Shown here piece by piece: positions 40,382-54,100 of a stretch of 64,000 nt of DNA. A program made the position numbers and the translations under genes. This stretch comes from Hevea brasiliensis (taxonomy: Eukaryota; Streptophyta; Magnoliopsida; Malpighiales; Euphorbiaceae): positions 64,311,144 through 64,375,143 of the forward strand of contig NC_079507.1 of assembly GCF_030052815.1 (NCBI RefSeq). The letters are read 5' to 3'. Within the stretch, counting starts at the first letter, position 1. The number at the start of each line of letters is the position of its first letter. The notes beneath the pieces were generated by a model. It ran no database searches and was not told the DNA's origin. It saw nothing but the letters and a program-made list of their open reading frames with translations.

Positions 40382-43300
40382 CTAGTCAGGGAGGAGAGGT
40401 AACCTGTCCACAATGAGGGGTGATCCATTTAATTCACCAATGGTACCACGGAAATCATCAAGCCTGCTATCTGCACCAACTGATTCACTAGACTTCCTAC
40501 CTTCATCCAAACTAGCCTGATATGGAAGGATACAGAGACGTACATCTGGCTCTCTACCAATTTTTTCTGACTGTAGTTGGTATTTTTGGATGAAATCCAT
40601 TTGAAGTAAAATAATATGTGATGGCCTTGGGAGTAGCTCCACAGTTTCTCCTTTTGGGATTACCACCTGCTCAATGGCTATCCTTGCCTCCTGCAAGAAT
40701 AAAGCACTTCATGGAGCTGAACAGCAAACATGTTGATTGAACTTAAGCACAGTAGTTAAGCTATCAAACAAGCCAACACATAGGATGGATTTGTTCTCAA
40801 GGCATATTTCACGTCAACTAGTTTCAGTTTTGGGTTCAAGATACAGTCGTGATATTATTTTTACTCACATCCTGTAAGCAGTGCACTAGCCTAATCTTTG
40901 CTTATTTGCAGAGATCAATAAAGACTATAGGACACAGGCAGAATGGTTAATGCTCTTCAGCCGCATTATAAATAGATTAAAAAGGTAAACCAAAATCAAG
41001 GGGAAAAATAAACTGAAAAAAGAAATTCAATTCTTACTTCTAGGGCATCAGTCTTCTCTAATGATTTTGCATTTTCTTCTGATCTGGAATCCTTCAATCC
41101 ATTAGCACAATCGCTAGCCAACGCCTTGATGACCTTTGTTATCTGCACCAATGAGCTTGTCTACAGGGAGTTTGGGAGGGGAGAACAATTCATGGTTAAT
41201 TGATGATAAGCAACAACTTCTGAGACTTATCACATATGGTACCACAGATATTAACCTTTATCACATATATGGGAATGTCATGAGATTTAGCAGCAGCCTG
41301 AATCCCTGAGTTCTTCTTGAGCTTGGACTGCAAGGCAAGCAGAGCATCTGCCTCGCTTATATTATCAGTTAATTGAAGTGCAGTATCCATTTTCAACTGA
41401 TTGATCGCTTGAATCACACTCACCTCCAGTATCTAGAATAACTTCTCATTCAGTAAGTTCCGTTCCAGTATTTTCTTAACATGCATTACTATCACAGGTG
41501 CCAACAATAAACATTAAATAAACTTCAACTTAAAAGAAAAATACGGTTACATATTTTAATATAAAAAGCAGTCACAATCTTGTGGAAGAAAAACTTCAGA
41601 GATGGTTACTAGAATCTTAACTAGCTGATGTAAAGTGTCGACACCATATTTTGACCGATCCCCGAAATCAATAGACTTTGAAATCGATCCCCAACACCAA
41701 GTCACCATGTCGCTCAATTCATTACCGATCTCTCTTCAAAGAGATCAAACCAATGCCAAGTCTCCATATCGTTCGACCTCAGTTCTAATCTCTCAAACCA
41801 ATTATTAAGTCACCTTGCCGGTCAATCACATTTTCGATCTCTCGTCAAAGGAAATCAAACCAGCATTAGGTCTTCGTGCCATCCAGTCTTTTTTCCGATC
41901 TCCCTTTTATAAATATTATGAAAAATCGTTTAATAAAGTTAAGGTTTCAGTCCGGCTTAATGGTGCTTCCGATCTTAAGTGTTCAAATCAGGTTTCCAAT
42001 TTTAATAATTTTAAGTTCCGTTCGGTGTTGGTTCTCAGCTTAGGCCGATCTCATGCTTACAATGTTTTTCCGACCTCTCATACATAGATTAATAATCGCT
42101 TTCAAGTTTGATGTTTTAAAATGTTCAAACAATCAGGCGCTTGTACAACTTAGATACTTTCCGATCTCATCAAGTCATTGAACAAAAGAGAGAATTTCAT
42201 TTCATTTCAAAGTAAAAAAATAAAAGTCATTCGGCCGGAGGATCACCCCCAACCTGTTCTACATTTCGCTCACCCTCTCTATCTCCCTCAGCTTCCTCCT
42301 TGCTCTCCTCTTCGTCTTGAGGAGCCAGGTCCACCATCCAGGAGAAGTTCTCCTCAAGATAACGCCTCTTGAGCTCGGCCAAAAGGTCGTCGTGGGCGTT
42401 AACGTAAGCACCGGCCTCCCTCGTCACTGCCTCTTCTTCTTTCGCTCTAAGTTCTTTAGTGAGGCGAGCGACGTCAGCAGTTCGGAGCGCCCGAGCTTCT
42501 TCGAGTTCATGAGCCTACTCGGCCAATTTATCCTCATAGGATTTCATCCGACCCTCAATTTCAGCTATATAGTCCTGGGCGGATGAAAGTTGAGCTCGGG
42601 CGGAAGCTGCATCCTGGACCGCCTTCAGGATCTCTTGCATCAGATAATGAGCCTTTTCCCTGATTATATGTTGGTTTACCAAGCTCTTCATGCTCAAGCT
42701 CATCGTCTGGGCGAGGAGATTGTCGATTTTGCCCTGGGTCAGCCTGTGCCGATCCTCCTGGAGGCATATGGAAGCTCCCAGAACCTTTGCCAAACCCAGA
42801 TTCTCCCGAACAGATCGGTTCTTCTCCAGAGAGTGAATGAGGACCTGGGCGCCGCGGGAAAGGGTCCTCGTAGTAGGTTGGGAAGGACCCCCTTCCGCAC
42901 TCGAAGCAACTGGTGGAGGTGGTGGCTTTTCTTGTCGAGGAGGAGACTGAGATATCTCTATTTCAGGGACCGGTTGTCCCGAGGGTCGGGACGAGCCACC
43001 CGGCACCTCTCTTGAATCATGCCTTGGCGTCTGCGATACCTAGGCGCGCTTCATTTCCCGCACTTTTCTGGAGACCTCCCTCTTCCGCTTTCGGCTCTCT
43101 TTGGAAGCCTTGCTGCCCGCCATACCTGCACAAAAAAAAGTCAGTGAGTTCGCTAAGGCCCAGAGATCAGAGATATAGAAAGTACCAGGGCCGAGGTCAG
43201 AGAGCTGAAGCCCGTATTCTTTGCCGGTAACCAGCCGCATCATCCAATGGTGCAGTTCGGCTATCACCGCATCTAAGCAGGAGAACTTCTGAGTGGCCGC

Positions 43301-46300
43301 CTGATCCTTTAGCTCCATTACCATGGCGCCCTTATCCCTACTCAAGGCGACATGCTTCGGAAGTGGCGGGACCATATTTTGCCAGCTTTAGGGGAAACCT
43401 TCGAAATCGTTCGGAATCTTGCTCTTCAACATGAAGAAGCGATTTTTCCAATTCTTCAGTGAGGAGGGTAGATCGGTAAAGAGCCCACAGTGCGATTTTG
43501 CTTGAAAGAACCAGTACTCATCGTCCTTTCGACAAGTGAGCCTATGCAACTCAGCAAACACCTTCGCTATAGGATCGAGTCCCTTAACTCGGCAGAGGCC
43601 CCTGAAGGCCAACAGGATCCGCCATGAGTTCGGATGTACTTGGGCCACCGAGACATGGTGAAATTTCAGGACGTCCTTGAAGAAGTCGTCAAGGGGAAAC
43701 CGAAGCCCGGCTTTTAATTGCTCTTCGTACACCATGATCGCATCATTTTCCTTGAAAGAGTGATCGGCTCTGAGATCGCTATGGCATCTGATAAGCTCAA
43801 AGGAGTCTGTTCGAAAGTTGTATTCTTGACTAATGGATTGCAGATCGGTCTCCTAGAGGACCGACGGCAACTCGTCCACCGGGAGATTCTCTCTACCCGA
43901 GGAAGATGTCTGCCTTGATTGAGTTGCTCGACCACGAACTAAAGCGGAAGTCGTAAGAGGCTCAGATCGCCCACCTGGTCTGACCACTTCAACTTCATCC
44001 GATGATCACGAGACATGGACGGAATGGGGGCTCGCCGCTCTCTGACCCTCGACGCTGCTCATTTTCAAAGAAATGGAAGAAGTTTAACTAAGAGAAAGGT
44101 CAAAACCCTTACCGGAATGCGATCGGTGTCGGAAGAACTTGAAGAAATGACAGAATTTTGGAATCGCTCTCGGAGTGCTGAAAATAACATAAAGGAGCAA
44201 CTGACTGACCCTTCCCCCATTTATACTTGTCTGAGCATTCAATGCTCACAGTGTCCCAAGCAGCGCATCGGTTAGCGGAATTCACCCACTTTTCTGACAC
44301 GTCGCAGGAACATTCCAGAAACTCCATAAATAAAAAAGAGGAAATCGGCTGGTTAAAGATCGGCAGATTAAGGCAGATGTTCGGAGTTACAGATCGGCTA
44401 TGGGTGATTCAGTTAGGAACCAGATCGGATATGCACATTAGAGATCGGAAAATAACCAATGCAATAATTAAATGACAACTGTCAAATAAAATTTTATTTC
44501 ATTTCCAAAAGGTCAGATTACATCATTTGGGCTATCTCAAGAGATCGGATTACATCATTAAGAACCTTTAAAGGTCAGATTACATCATTTGGGCGATCTC
44601 TAGAGATCGGTAGTACATCCTACCTAGCAGGGACCTATGTCAAAGCCTAGTCTCGTGGCTGAATCAAAAGATGTGTTTGATCAGAAAGCCAGCCATGGAC
44701 ATCTAATAGATGTACAGCTCAGATGGAGTGACTATGACTCTCATGATAATGAGAGGAGTCATCATCGATGTCATCAACCAGAACCAAGCCGCAGTCGGGA
44801 TGCCCGATGTCTTGAGGAGCCAAATGAACTTCAAAGGGCGGTCACCGATGTTAAGAGGAAAATTAGCAATCTTCTCGCCCAAAATCGGTTCACCGATTAT
44901 ATCGGTAGACCGACTTGAGATTGGTACGATCGATATTCTCGATCTTGATCGGTAAATTAGTCCGGTTCTCTCACTGTCATCAGATGTGATTATCATGATT
45001 TTCTGATCACCGGGGTCGTAAATTTTCAATCGGCGAGCTAAAAGAATAGTCGGAAAAAGATCAAAAGCAGTCACCATAGCCAGAATGTTATCGGAGAAAC
45101 TGGAACAGAAGAAGAGCAAAATGGAAGGAGAAGAAATGGAATGTGGGAGAAATTCCCCCGCTGAAGCATATATATAGGGGGTTTGGGCATTTATTACTAG
45201 CGGAAATCGAAGCGGATGCAATGGTAACCGAAGGATTAAATGCTTTGACTGAGGCAGATCGAATAGAAGGAGAGGTTTTAGAACGGGAGAGATCGGGAGA
45301 GAGGCCCGATATGAGAGATCGGAAAAGGAGTCACAATAGAGAGATCTGAAGGAAAGGAGAGCAAAAAGACTTCCAACAACTGTCGTCATAATCATAGCCG
45401 AGATAGTTAAAGCGTTGCAGGCGAGATTAAATCTCCACCGCACGCCTCATTTGCAGAATCGCCCACATTGCTGACAGGCCCCAGAACATGTCATGGCAGT
45501 CTTGTACATCTCGATCTCCATCATTGATCTTACTTGTAAGGACAAACCCGGAGTCCTTGGATAAAAAAGAAGACGACAGGACCAGCGCCTTTTATTCCCA
45601 GCCTTCGGATCTGCCTTGACAAGAAGATCTTGAGCCGTTGGATTGGAAAAGAGAAAGGACAAATATTCTGAATGGGATCTCAGCCGTCCATTCTGATTCT
45701 CTTCAATTCTCAGGCATCAGATCATGTCCTTTTAAATCCAAACCTTCCATCTCCCTAAAAGAGATCCTGACCCTTCATTAGGAGCACCCGTTCCCTATAA
45801 ATACCGGCATGCAATACTGTTGACAGAGGGACGAAAAAAAGGGGTGGTGATTGTAGTGGAAAGGCTCTGAAACTTGATTCAGTCTTGCTACTCTGCTATT
45901 TTTAAGCTTTCAAAATAGAGAAACTTCAGAAACCAGTTTTCTAAAGTATTTCCATTGAAGGAGTATTGGACGCTGAAACTCTTCATTTTCAGTTTGTTCA
46001 CTATTCTGCGACACCATCTCTCAGTTTCAGTTTTGTCTTCACCACCTTAATATCGACCTCTTATTTTCCAAGCTCAATCTCATTCCAACCCGATTACTGC
46101 CACTTCAGCTCAACTGCATTCTAACTTGGTATTCATTATTTCAAAGAGAGCATTAGTCCCCAGACCATTAGCTCGCAGCTCTACAATATTTATGGCTCCA
46201 CAGTTAGTTCAATAGACTCGATCCCCCACAAGTAAGTGTCTAGACCGTTGCGTTATCAAATGCTCGCTTTTTATTTTCTTCGTTTTCATGTTCGTAATTT

Positions 46301-48103
46301 TCATTGAGTTCAGTTATGTTAAAGAGCCCCGCGTAGATAGTTATTCTCTTGAGTTTACCTTTTATTCATCAGTTCATGTTATTTATTTGTTCTTAGCAAT
46401 TATTACCTTCAAATATAGGTGTTCTGGTTACGGGTAACGTATAGGTAGTTTAATAAAATGTTGGTAGCTGTATCTTAACACGAGAGTTTCTTTAAAATAA
46501 TAAAAGTTTGGATAATAAATCGGAGGAAAAATTATGAAGTCGAACCACTAAACAAGCTCAGGAGATAACCTGGTATAGTGGGGATCGAGGTAAGATCGGA
46601 TCCCAGACTAGTAAACGAAAGAGATCGACATTGCCTCCCAAAGAGTACTGGTAAGGCGATCACAAAGGAGATCGGTAAAAATTCAGTCTGGTATCCCCTC
46701 CCTAGTTATAAGGTATCAATGGGTTAAGAGAAGCCTCGTTCGGGTTCCTGGCGTCGCCGGATGCCAGAACCCTTAGTCTAAGGTTCTTACGATATACGAT
46801 CGTAATTAAATTTTAAGAGGTCGGGGGAGAGTTCTTACCCGATCCTCATTCCAACAAAAACGAGAGATCGGAGGAGAGTTCTTATCCGAGATCCTTCATT
46901 AAAACTCTAAATTACATATTTAAAGAGATCGGAGGAGAGTTCTTATCCGATTCTCAACCAAAAAACTTTATTAAATATGTGGAGATCGGGGGAGAGTTCT
47001 TATCCGAGATTCCCCCTTTAGAATCTTAAACCGAATACTTTAAGAGGCCGGGCGAGAGTTCTTACCTGGTCCTCATTCAAATAAAACGCGGAGATTGGAA
47101 GAGAGTTCTTATCCGAGATCCTTCACCAAATTTTGAACCAAAAGAGATCAGGGGAGAGTTCTTACCTGATTCTCGCTTAAATTAAAACAGGGAGATCGGA
47201 GGAAAGTTCTTATCCGAAATCCCCCAACCCTTAATAAATATATCTAGAGATCGGGAGAAATTCCCTACCCGAGCTCTCTTAACGAAATTCAAACTAAATG
47301 ACATGACTATAACACACAAGATAAATTCACTCAAACATTTACTCACTAAAGGGCCATCTCACGAACTTGTGTTCCTGGGCAACCCAAAATGAGTGAAATA
47401 TCAAACATTCCTTTATTTTGCATAAAAGGATTAACATCATTATTATCCTAATCCCCTAATTACCCTTTTAATTCGTGAATGAGCATAAAATTAAATCCGT
47501 TTACCCTCATTTGAGGGACGAGGCGAGGTGCCTAACACCTTCCCCGCCCGTATATGGACCCCGAACCTAAAATCTCTGTTTTCGAAGTGGTTTCTTTTAA
47601 TTAATTTTCACAAATGATTTTCTTTAATTTCCCTCAAATTAAAGTGGCGACTCCTCACTCTTTCTCACTTCGGTGAGTGTTCGTCCAGACGACCGCAAAA
47701 TACCATGCGACATAAAGTTTAGGCCACCATTTTTCTATTACATTTAAGGTCATGACAATTATTAGTCGGCAAATAAATATAATCAAGTTCCTGAGAAAAA
47801 TTTTAACAAGGATTAGCAAACCTTAAGACCATTGACAACTTAAAACCAAAATACATTAATCAAGTTGAGAATGGAGAAACTAAGAACCAACCACCCACCT
47901 AAAACAAAGGGAAAAGAGAAAATGGAAAATCGTACAAGCAGTGGAATAAAGACTTCTTTTAAAAATATATGGTTTGAGAAGAAAGACGATATTTTCTTGT
48001 GCTTTTTTAATTACAAATATTTAGATGGGGGGAAGGGGTGTGGTTTAAAAGGAAGCTTGAATATTCAATTGGAACATTGCACTTTCTCTTCCCTCCACTC
48101 CCA

Positions 48104-48154
<51 letters not shown>

Positions 48155-51100
48155 AAATGAAGAATCCTACACAACAATTGTCTACAGTACAGGGCGCAAA
48201 AATGTTTGACAAGAAAATTAAAGCAAACCCACACGGTCATCAATTACAACTCAACTCAACTCAACTCAACTCAACTAAGCCTTTATCCCAAAAATTTATT
48301 GGGATCGGCTATATGGATTCTCTTTCTCCACTCTAAACGATTTTGGGTTAAATTCTCGAAAATGTGTAATGCTTCTAGGTCATGTTGTACTATTCTTCTC
48401 CAAGTCAGTTTAGGTCTACCCCTTCATTTCGTTCTATCCTCTAACCCAATTTGCTCTACTTGTCTAACTGGAACCTTCGTATGTCTACGCTTCACATAAC
48501 CAAATCACCTCAATCTCCCTTCTCTCAACTTATCCTCAATTGGCACCACTCCTACATTTTCTCTAATACTCTCATTACGGATTTTATCTAGTCTAGTATG
48601 GCCACTCATCCATCTTAATATTCTCATCTCTGCAACTCTTATCTTAGACACATACGACTCCTTCATTGTCCAACACTCACTACCATATAACATGGCCGGT
48701 CGTATGGCTGTACGGTAAAATTTTCCTTTCAACTTATTAGGAATCTTGTGATCACATAAAACTCCAGTGGCACGTCTCCACTTCAACCATCCGGCTTTAA
48801 TCCTATGACTAATGTCCTCCTTACATTCCCCATCTACTTGAAGGATTGAGCCGAGATATTTAAAGTGATTCTTTGTTAATAAAAGATTCTCAAATCAACT
48901 AAGCTTGAGTTAACACTATGGTTTAATTCAATGAATTAAAAGTGTAGAATTCATTTATAAATGAAATTCTACGTAAAATTCATTGGTAAAAGAATTTTCA
49001 TGTTTGAAAAGTACAACCTAATATATGGAATTCAATTGAATTCCACATAACATTTATTTGGAACAAATCTAGAATTAAATTTAATATAAAATTATATCCT
49101 AAAATACCCTTAACATAATGAGTTTATTTAGAAAAAAGATGCATTTCTAAGACATCAAAAAATAAATGAAGTGCAAGTCACTGTTATTACGTGTCCATCT
49201 TCAAAGTATAGCAAACAAAAGAGCCAAAACTTTACAGGAAAAAATTTGACAAAACTAAATAGGGAAGAGAAAGAAGAGGAAGAGAAGGAGGGTGAGAGAG
49301 ACGCGCACACACACACAGATGAGATGGTGTGGCATTTTGGACTAAAAATTTTGGTTTTAATTTTGTAGAATTCATTTGGAAATTCCACCTATTTTGATAG
49401 AAATTGATTTAGTCATGTTGAATTCCACAACTGAAATCGTGGAATTGAAAGAAATAATTTTTCCGATTCCAAACATGAAAAATGAGGAATCCCAAATGAA
49501 TTTCCCAAAATTTTGTGAAATTTATTTATTCCAAATAGGGTGTTAAACTAATTGGGATGTTAATAAAATCAAACTTAAAAAAAAAAAATCTTTTTGAGAT
49601 TCAGCTGGCTATGCAGCCTCATTTAATTCTTGTGTTATAAAATTGCCTCAATAATATGGAACAATGAGGTAAATATCATACCTTTACATGCATCACCCAG
49701 CATTATTTGAAATCCTTGACCGTATTACATCTCTGATTGAAGGTTAAAGCAAAAAGATGATGACATTTATGTGTATGTCTGTAATGTTTTTCCTTTCACA
49801 AGACATCTCAGTTGAATGCTACTTTGTTAAGAGCTTTCTAAATCAAGAAAATATCTTAGATAATGCCAACAAGTACAAGAATTGCACTAAATTACCGTTT
49901 TTATTATTGTATGCTGGATATGCTACATTTTTATATGAGGTACTAATGAAATCTCATTCATTATTGAAAATATAACAGAAAAACAAGCAGAGCAGAGTAG
50001 CAGTTAGACTTCAGCATCAAATCCATAACTACAATAATAAATCAGTCAAATTCGAAGGTAATCATGTCTTACCCCATAAACATACAAGCGAATTGTTGTT
50101 TCATCTTCTAAAGAATTCTCGCCCTCATTTAGAGGAGATGCAGAAATGAACTCATTACTTGCAATCCTTTCATCTTTCATCTGGAGTTCTTCAAACAAAA
50201 TCTCATCTTTCTTCTCAACAGATGTGTCAATAGAAGGTTCCATTTGTACCATATCCTTCAACCCCTGAGAATTCATCTTGCGAACTTCAACATTTGGTAA
50301 ACGACCTTCAATAAAAAGGGGGACAGCAAACCAAGCAAAAGGAAAGATTAGAAAAACAAGACACCTCAACTCCTTCAAACAATATCTTGCAGTGAAACAT
50401 GAAAAACAATGATTTTGTTTTACTAAATGAGAAGGTTAAGATACCTGAGAGAATGGCATCCACTGTTGCCTCTAGGCTACAATGAACTCGCAACTCATTC
50501 TTTGAAATTATCTCCACTGCACAACTAAATGTTGAAGGTCCTTTCCTCTCTAGCACTGTCTTCTGGACTCCTCTCCTATTTGCTTCTTCATCCCCCAGTG
50601 TCACACTCTAAAAGATGGTTGTAATGTATAAATGAAAAGAAGTGATTGCTTGCATGTCATATGATTCAAAATTTTAGAAATTATAGATGATCCCTGTGTT
50701 GGTAATTTTATGTTTGGAACACAAACTAGCTCATTTCTATTCCACAATTTCACTTCTATGGAATTCAGCATAATTAGGCCAATTTTCACTGGAAATGGAA
50801 TTAGTAAAATTTCCAAATGAACTCCACAAACCTAAGGCAACTGAATTTTTTTTTGGACTAATTTTCCTTTGGCATCTCACATTCTTCCAAAGCAACAATA
50901 CCTTTTTGGATCACTGAAGTAACTCCAGTGAGTTTATGGAAGTTGACAAGGATCACAACTCTTGTGGCCATAGACTCCAGATTTTATGATAAGGGGGTTC
51001 ATCTGAGGATTGAGGACAGACTTTGGCTACTTATATCAGAGATTGATTTTGTCAAGATAGCCCATTTTGGATGCCCAAAATAGGTTTACAGGCACCCATA

Positions 51101-54100
51101 CCACCATAGGTTTCTGGACACCATAAGTTGCATTATTGGCCAAAAATTTAGACAGAAAAGCTTATTATGTTAAGGTATCCAAAAACTATGGACTTCATGA
51201 ATTCAATTCTAAAACTTGTTCCAAACATAAGCTACAAGGAATTAATTCAAATTCTATACTTTAGGTTGTAATGCTATCATTTCAAACATGACTATTTGTA
51301 AATGATAGTTTGTAAAGTTTGTTCTAGAAATAGTGTTAAGGTGAAGAAACTATAGGATATATATGTGATAAAATGGGGATGGCTAGGCTATCACAACAGC
51401 TATTTTATCAGTTAAAAAAAAAAATGGAACTTCACCTGTATTCCTCCGACAAGCATTTCTAGAGAAGGATTCACTATCAAATTTTCTATCGTAACTCCAT
51501 GAGCAGTGGCTACTAATTGAATCCCACGTTGTGCAATTGTACTTGCAGCCATTGCTTCAAGTTTTGTCCCAATTTCATCTATGATTATCACTTGAGGCAT
51601 GTGATTTTCAACTGCTTCTATTAATACCTGAATATAGAAAACTGTAAACATAAGCATTATGGAAAAATGTTTGAATAACAGATAGCATATAAATACAATC
51701 TTCAATTCTTCATATGATTAGTGTGTTTTATTGATCAACAACATATTATGAGGAAGAATAGTTTTGCTTCATAAACCATCAACAGTCTCAATTAATCAAT
51801 TTTAGTTAATCAAACCTCATGTTATGAACATGGTCAAAATGGCTATTAGCAAAGAGAACATCAGAATACCTCCAGATCATTACCTTATGTTGCATATCTG
51901 AATTGGGCACTTGCATTCTGCGAGCATTACCTATACCTGAATGAGGTATATCACCATCCCCACCTATCTCATTGGAAGTGTCAACAATCATTACTCGTTT
52001 CTTGTAATCATTTGCAAGCATTCGAGCTATTTCCCTGCATCTTAGAATTTTAGGTCACCCTCAAGTTGGAAGGATGAGCCTAGGAGTAGCCAAGAACTAC
52101 ATTTAAAAAAAAAAAAATGGAAAAGAAATCAACAATCATCAAGCCCGAGTTGGACTGACTCTGGGTCTGTGCCATAGTTGGAGCCTTGGAGGGGTCTTAT
52201 TTTCCCTGGGTTTTTTCATGCTCTTAGAAAGAGAAAACCATAAAACATTTTGCACTCCAGGCTGGGGCTATATAACGGTCACAAATGCAAAGATAGTCTA
52301 AGAAATCTTGGTAATATTGAAAAGGATGTAATTGAAAAATTAGTACTTGCTAGAACCATGAACAAGGTAGCAAGTAGAAAGTTCAAATCAAAACAGCAAA
52401 AAATCCAGCGAAACAAAAGATCCGGCTACAAAAAGGATTAAAGTCAAATTGCTCCAAAAGTAGTGCAATTTTATTTTAAATACAGTACAATCTTAACAAG
52501 ATTTTACCCAAATTCATGAGATATGATTTTTTGTAAGACATGTCTATCCATAGTGAAGTTTCCCATTCCACAAATCCCTTTTTTTTTTTTTTTTTTTTTG
52601 GGGGGGGGGGGGGAATCGGAGGGTAAGAGAGGGGGAGGGGATAATTGACATTTCCTATGCACTCCCACTTTTCTTGAGACATTAAAAATCAGATGAGCAC
52701 AAATAGAGTTGAGTTGCCCTCAAATATATCTGACCTGAAATGGCAAAGTTTGGGCGATCTACTGCACTAGGGCAGGCAAGTAGGTTCAAGCCAAATGCCT
52801 CTTCTAACAGAAAAAAGGTCTCATAAAGTGATGACTTTTTTTCTCAAGAAGAAAATTTTTTTTCCTTTATTTTACTGAAACTTCTCTTCTATCATTACAA
52901 TTTCTTCTTTTATTAAAAAAATAATAAAAGGTGTCTAATATAATCCATATAGGATTCGAAATCCACTGGGAAACAATGGGCTGAAAACAGCTCTTTTCAA
53001 CCAAACAATTAGATGCCCTAACAGGGTTATGAAACACTGACCTGATACCATAGCTAATTCTGTGCTCTTTTATTGTGCACCAATTCAATGCATAAAGAAA
53101 CATCAAAAACCTTTAAAAGGTATAGTTCATGAAAGCCATATCATCTGTAATAAAACTATGAATGACTTGCCTGATAATTGTGGTCTTCCCCACCCCTGGA
53201 GGCCCAATAAGCAAAATAGAAGCCCCATCCTGAACCAAATCCCTCAGCAAACTAGCACTACCTGGTATTGCCCTACCAACACGACAAGTTAAACCAATAA
53301 TTTGATGCTTCCGATTTCTGATGGCACTGATGCGGTGCAATGTCCGACTGATGCCTGCTCGATTGTCAATGGCAAAGTCACCAACCTGTAATATGACATT
53401 CTGGTAAGCATAAAATATAAAAATATAAAAATTCACCATTAACCAAAAATTCTATTTGACATGTTTGCGCATAAAAGAAGATAATGAGCTCAATTAAATC
53501 TCAAAATTTACACATATGAATATAAGCTCTATACTCCTACAATCTTTTACCGAAAAAGCATTAGATTGATTAGATGAACAGTATCACACACAATTTCAAT
53601 GCTGTCCATCCAATATATATTTAAGGTTTTGCAAATTTCAAGTAGTATAGAAAAGGAAAGAGGTAAGCAGGGGGCAAAATCATTTTCTTGATAAACTTTT
53701 TAAGTTTTGTTGAATTTATCATTACACTACAGAATAGCCCTTTCTATACGCTAAATGATAAAGTTAAAACGCTTTCTAAAAAAGGCTTGGCAAGCAAGAA
53801 CCAAAAATAAAAACCTGTGCAGTAGCGTGCTCAAGATCCTGTAGTGTAATCGGACAATCGGATAAAACAAAGTCCCCAGATGGGAACCTCGCGAGTGGCC
53901 TCCGACCCAAGTCCATAACCACCTCAACCAAGTCATGGAGCTCCGGGTGCTCGCTTACTCTACTTCTCATCTCTTCGGGCAACAGGGCCAGAAGTCGGCC
54001 CAATTCGACATCAAAATCATCATCAGGAGATGTAAAAGCAGAAGAATTAGAAAATGAAAAACACCCACAAAGTTTCTTGGTGACGACTTTTTGAAGAGAG

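Larger units (their letters stand above)
41631..47717. mobile_element. 6.08-kb TG...CA element with 5-bp target duplication inside intron 6
   Basis: The element runs 41636-47712. It starts TGTCGACACC and ends CCATGCGACA, so TGTCG/CGACA form inverted ends, and it is flanked by TAAAG on both sides (41631-41635 and 47713-47717). This is the signature of LTR-retrotransposon integration. I see no second LTR, no RT and no integrase, so it fits a very long solo LTR or a deleted non-autonomous element. Near the right end AAAGTGGCGACTCC and AAGGTGCCTAACACCTTCCCCG recall sequences I associate with plant Tat/Ogre-type Ty3 elements (recollection, not checked). A TATA-like CCCTATAAATACC is at about 45793-45805 on the plus strand. 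Confidence 0.8.

Noticed and set aside
44703..44955. Plus-strand frames opposite the 246-codon frame
   Set aside because: Mutual shadows in a compositionally biased transposon; no evidence for either.
44703..45443. 246-codon open frame on the minus strand inside the intronic element
   Set aside because: Longest plain frame there, but the composition is odd, no family is recognisable, it overlaps small frames on the other strand, and it lies next to the apparent LTR promoter region. Not supported as a gene.
47865..48155. 96-codon frame ending in Arg-Glu repeats
   Set aside because: The end is just the (GA)n microsatellite translated; the start is intron sequence.
53751..53936. 61-codon minus frame overlapping exon 1 of the Ycf45-like gene
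   Set aside because: Different frame of the same exon; no independent support.
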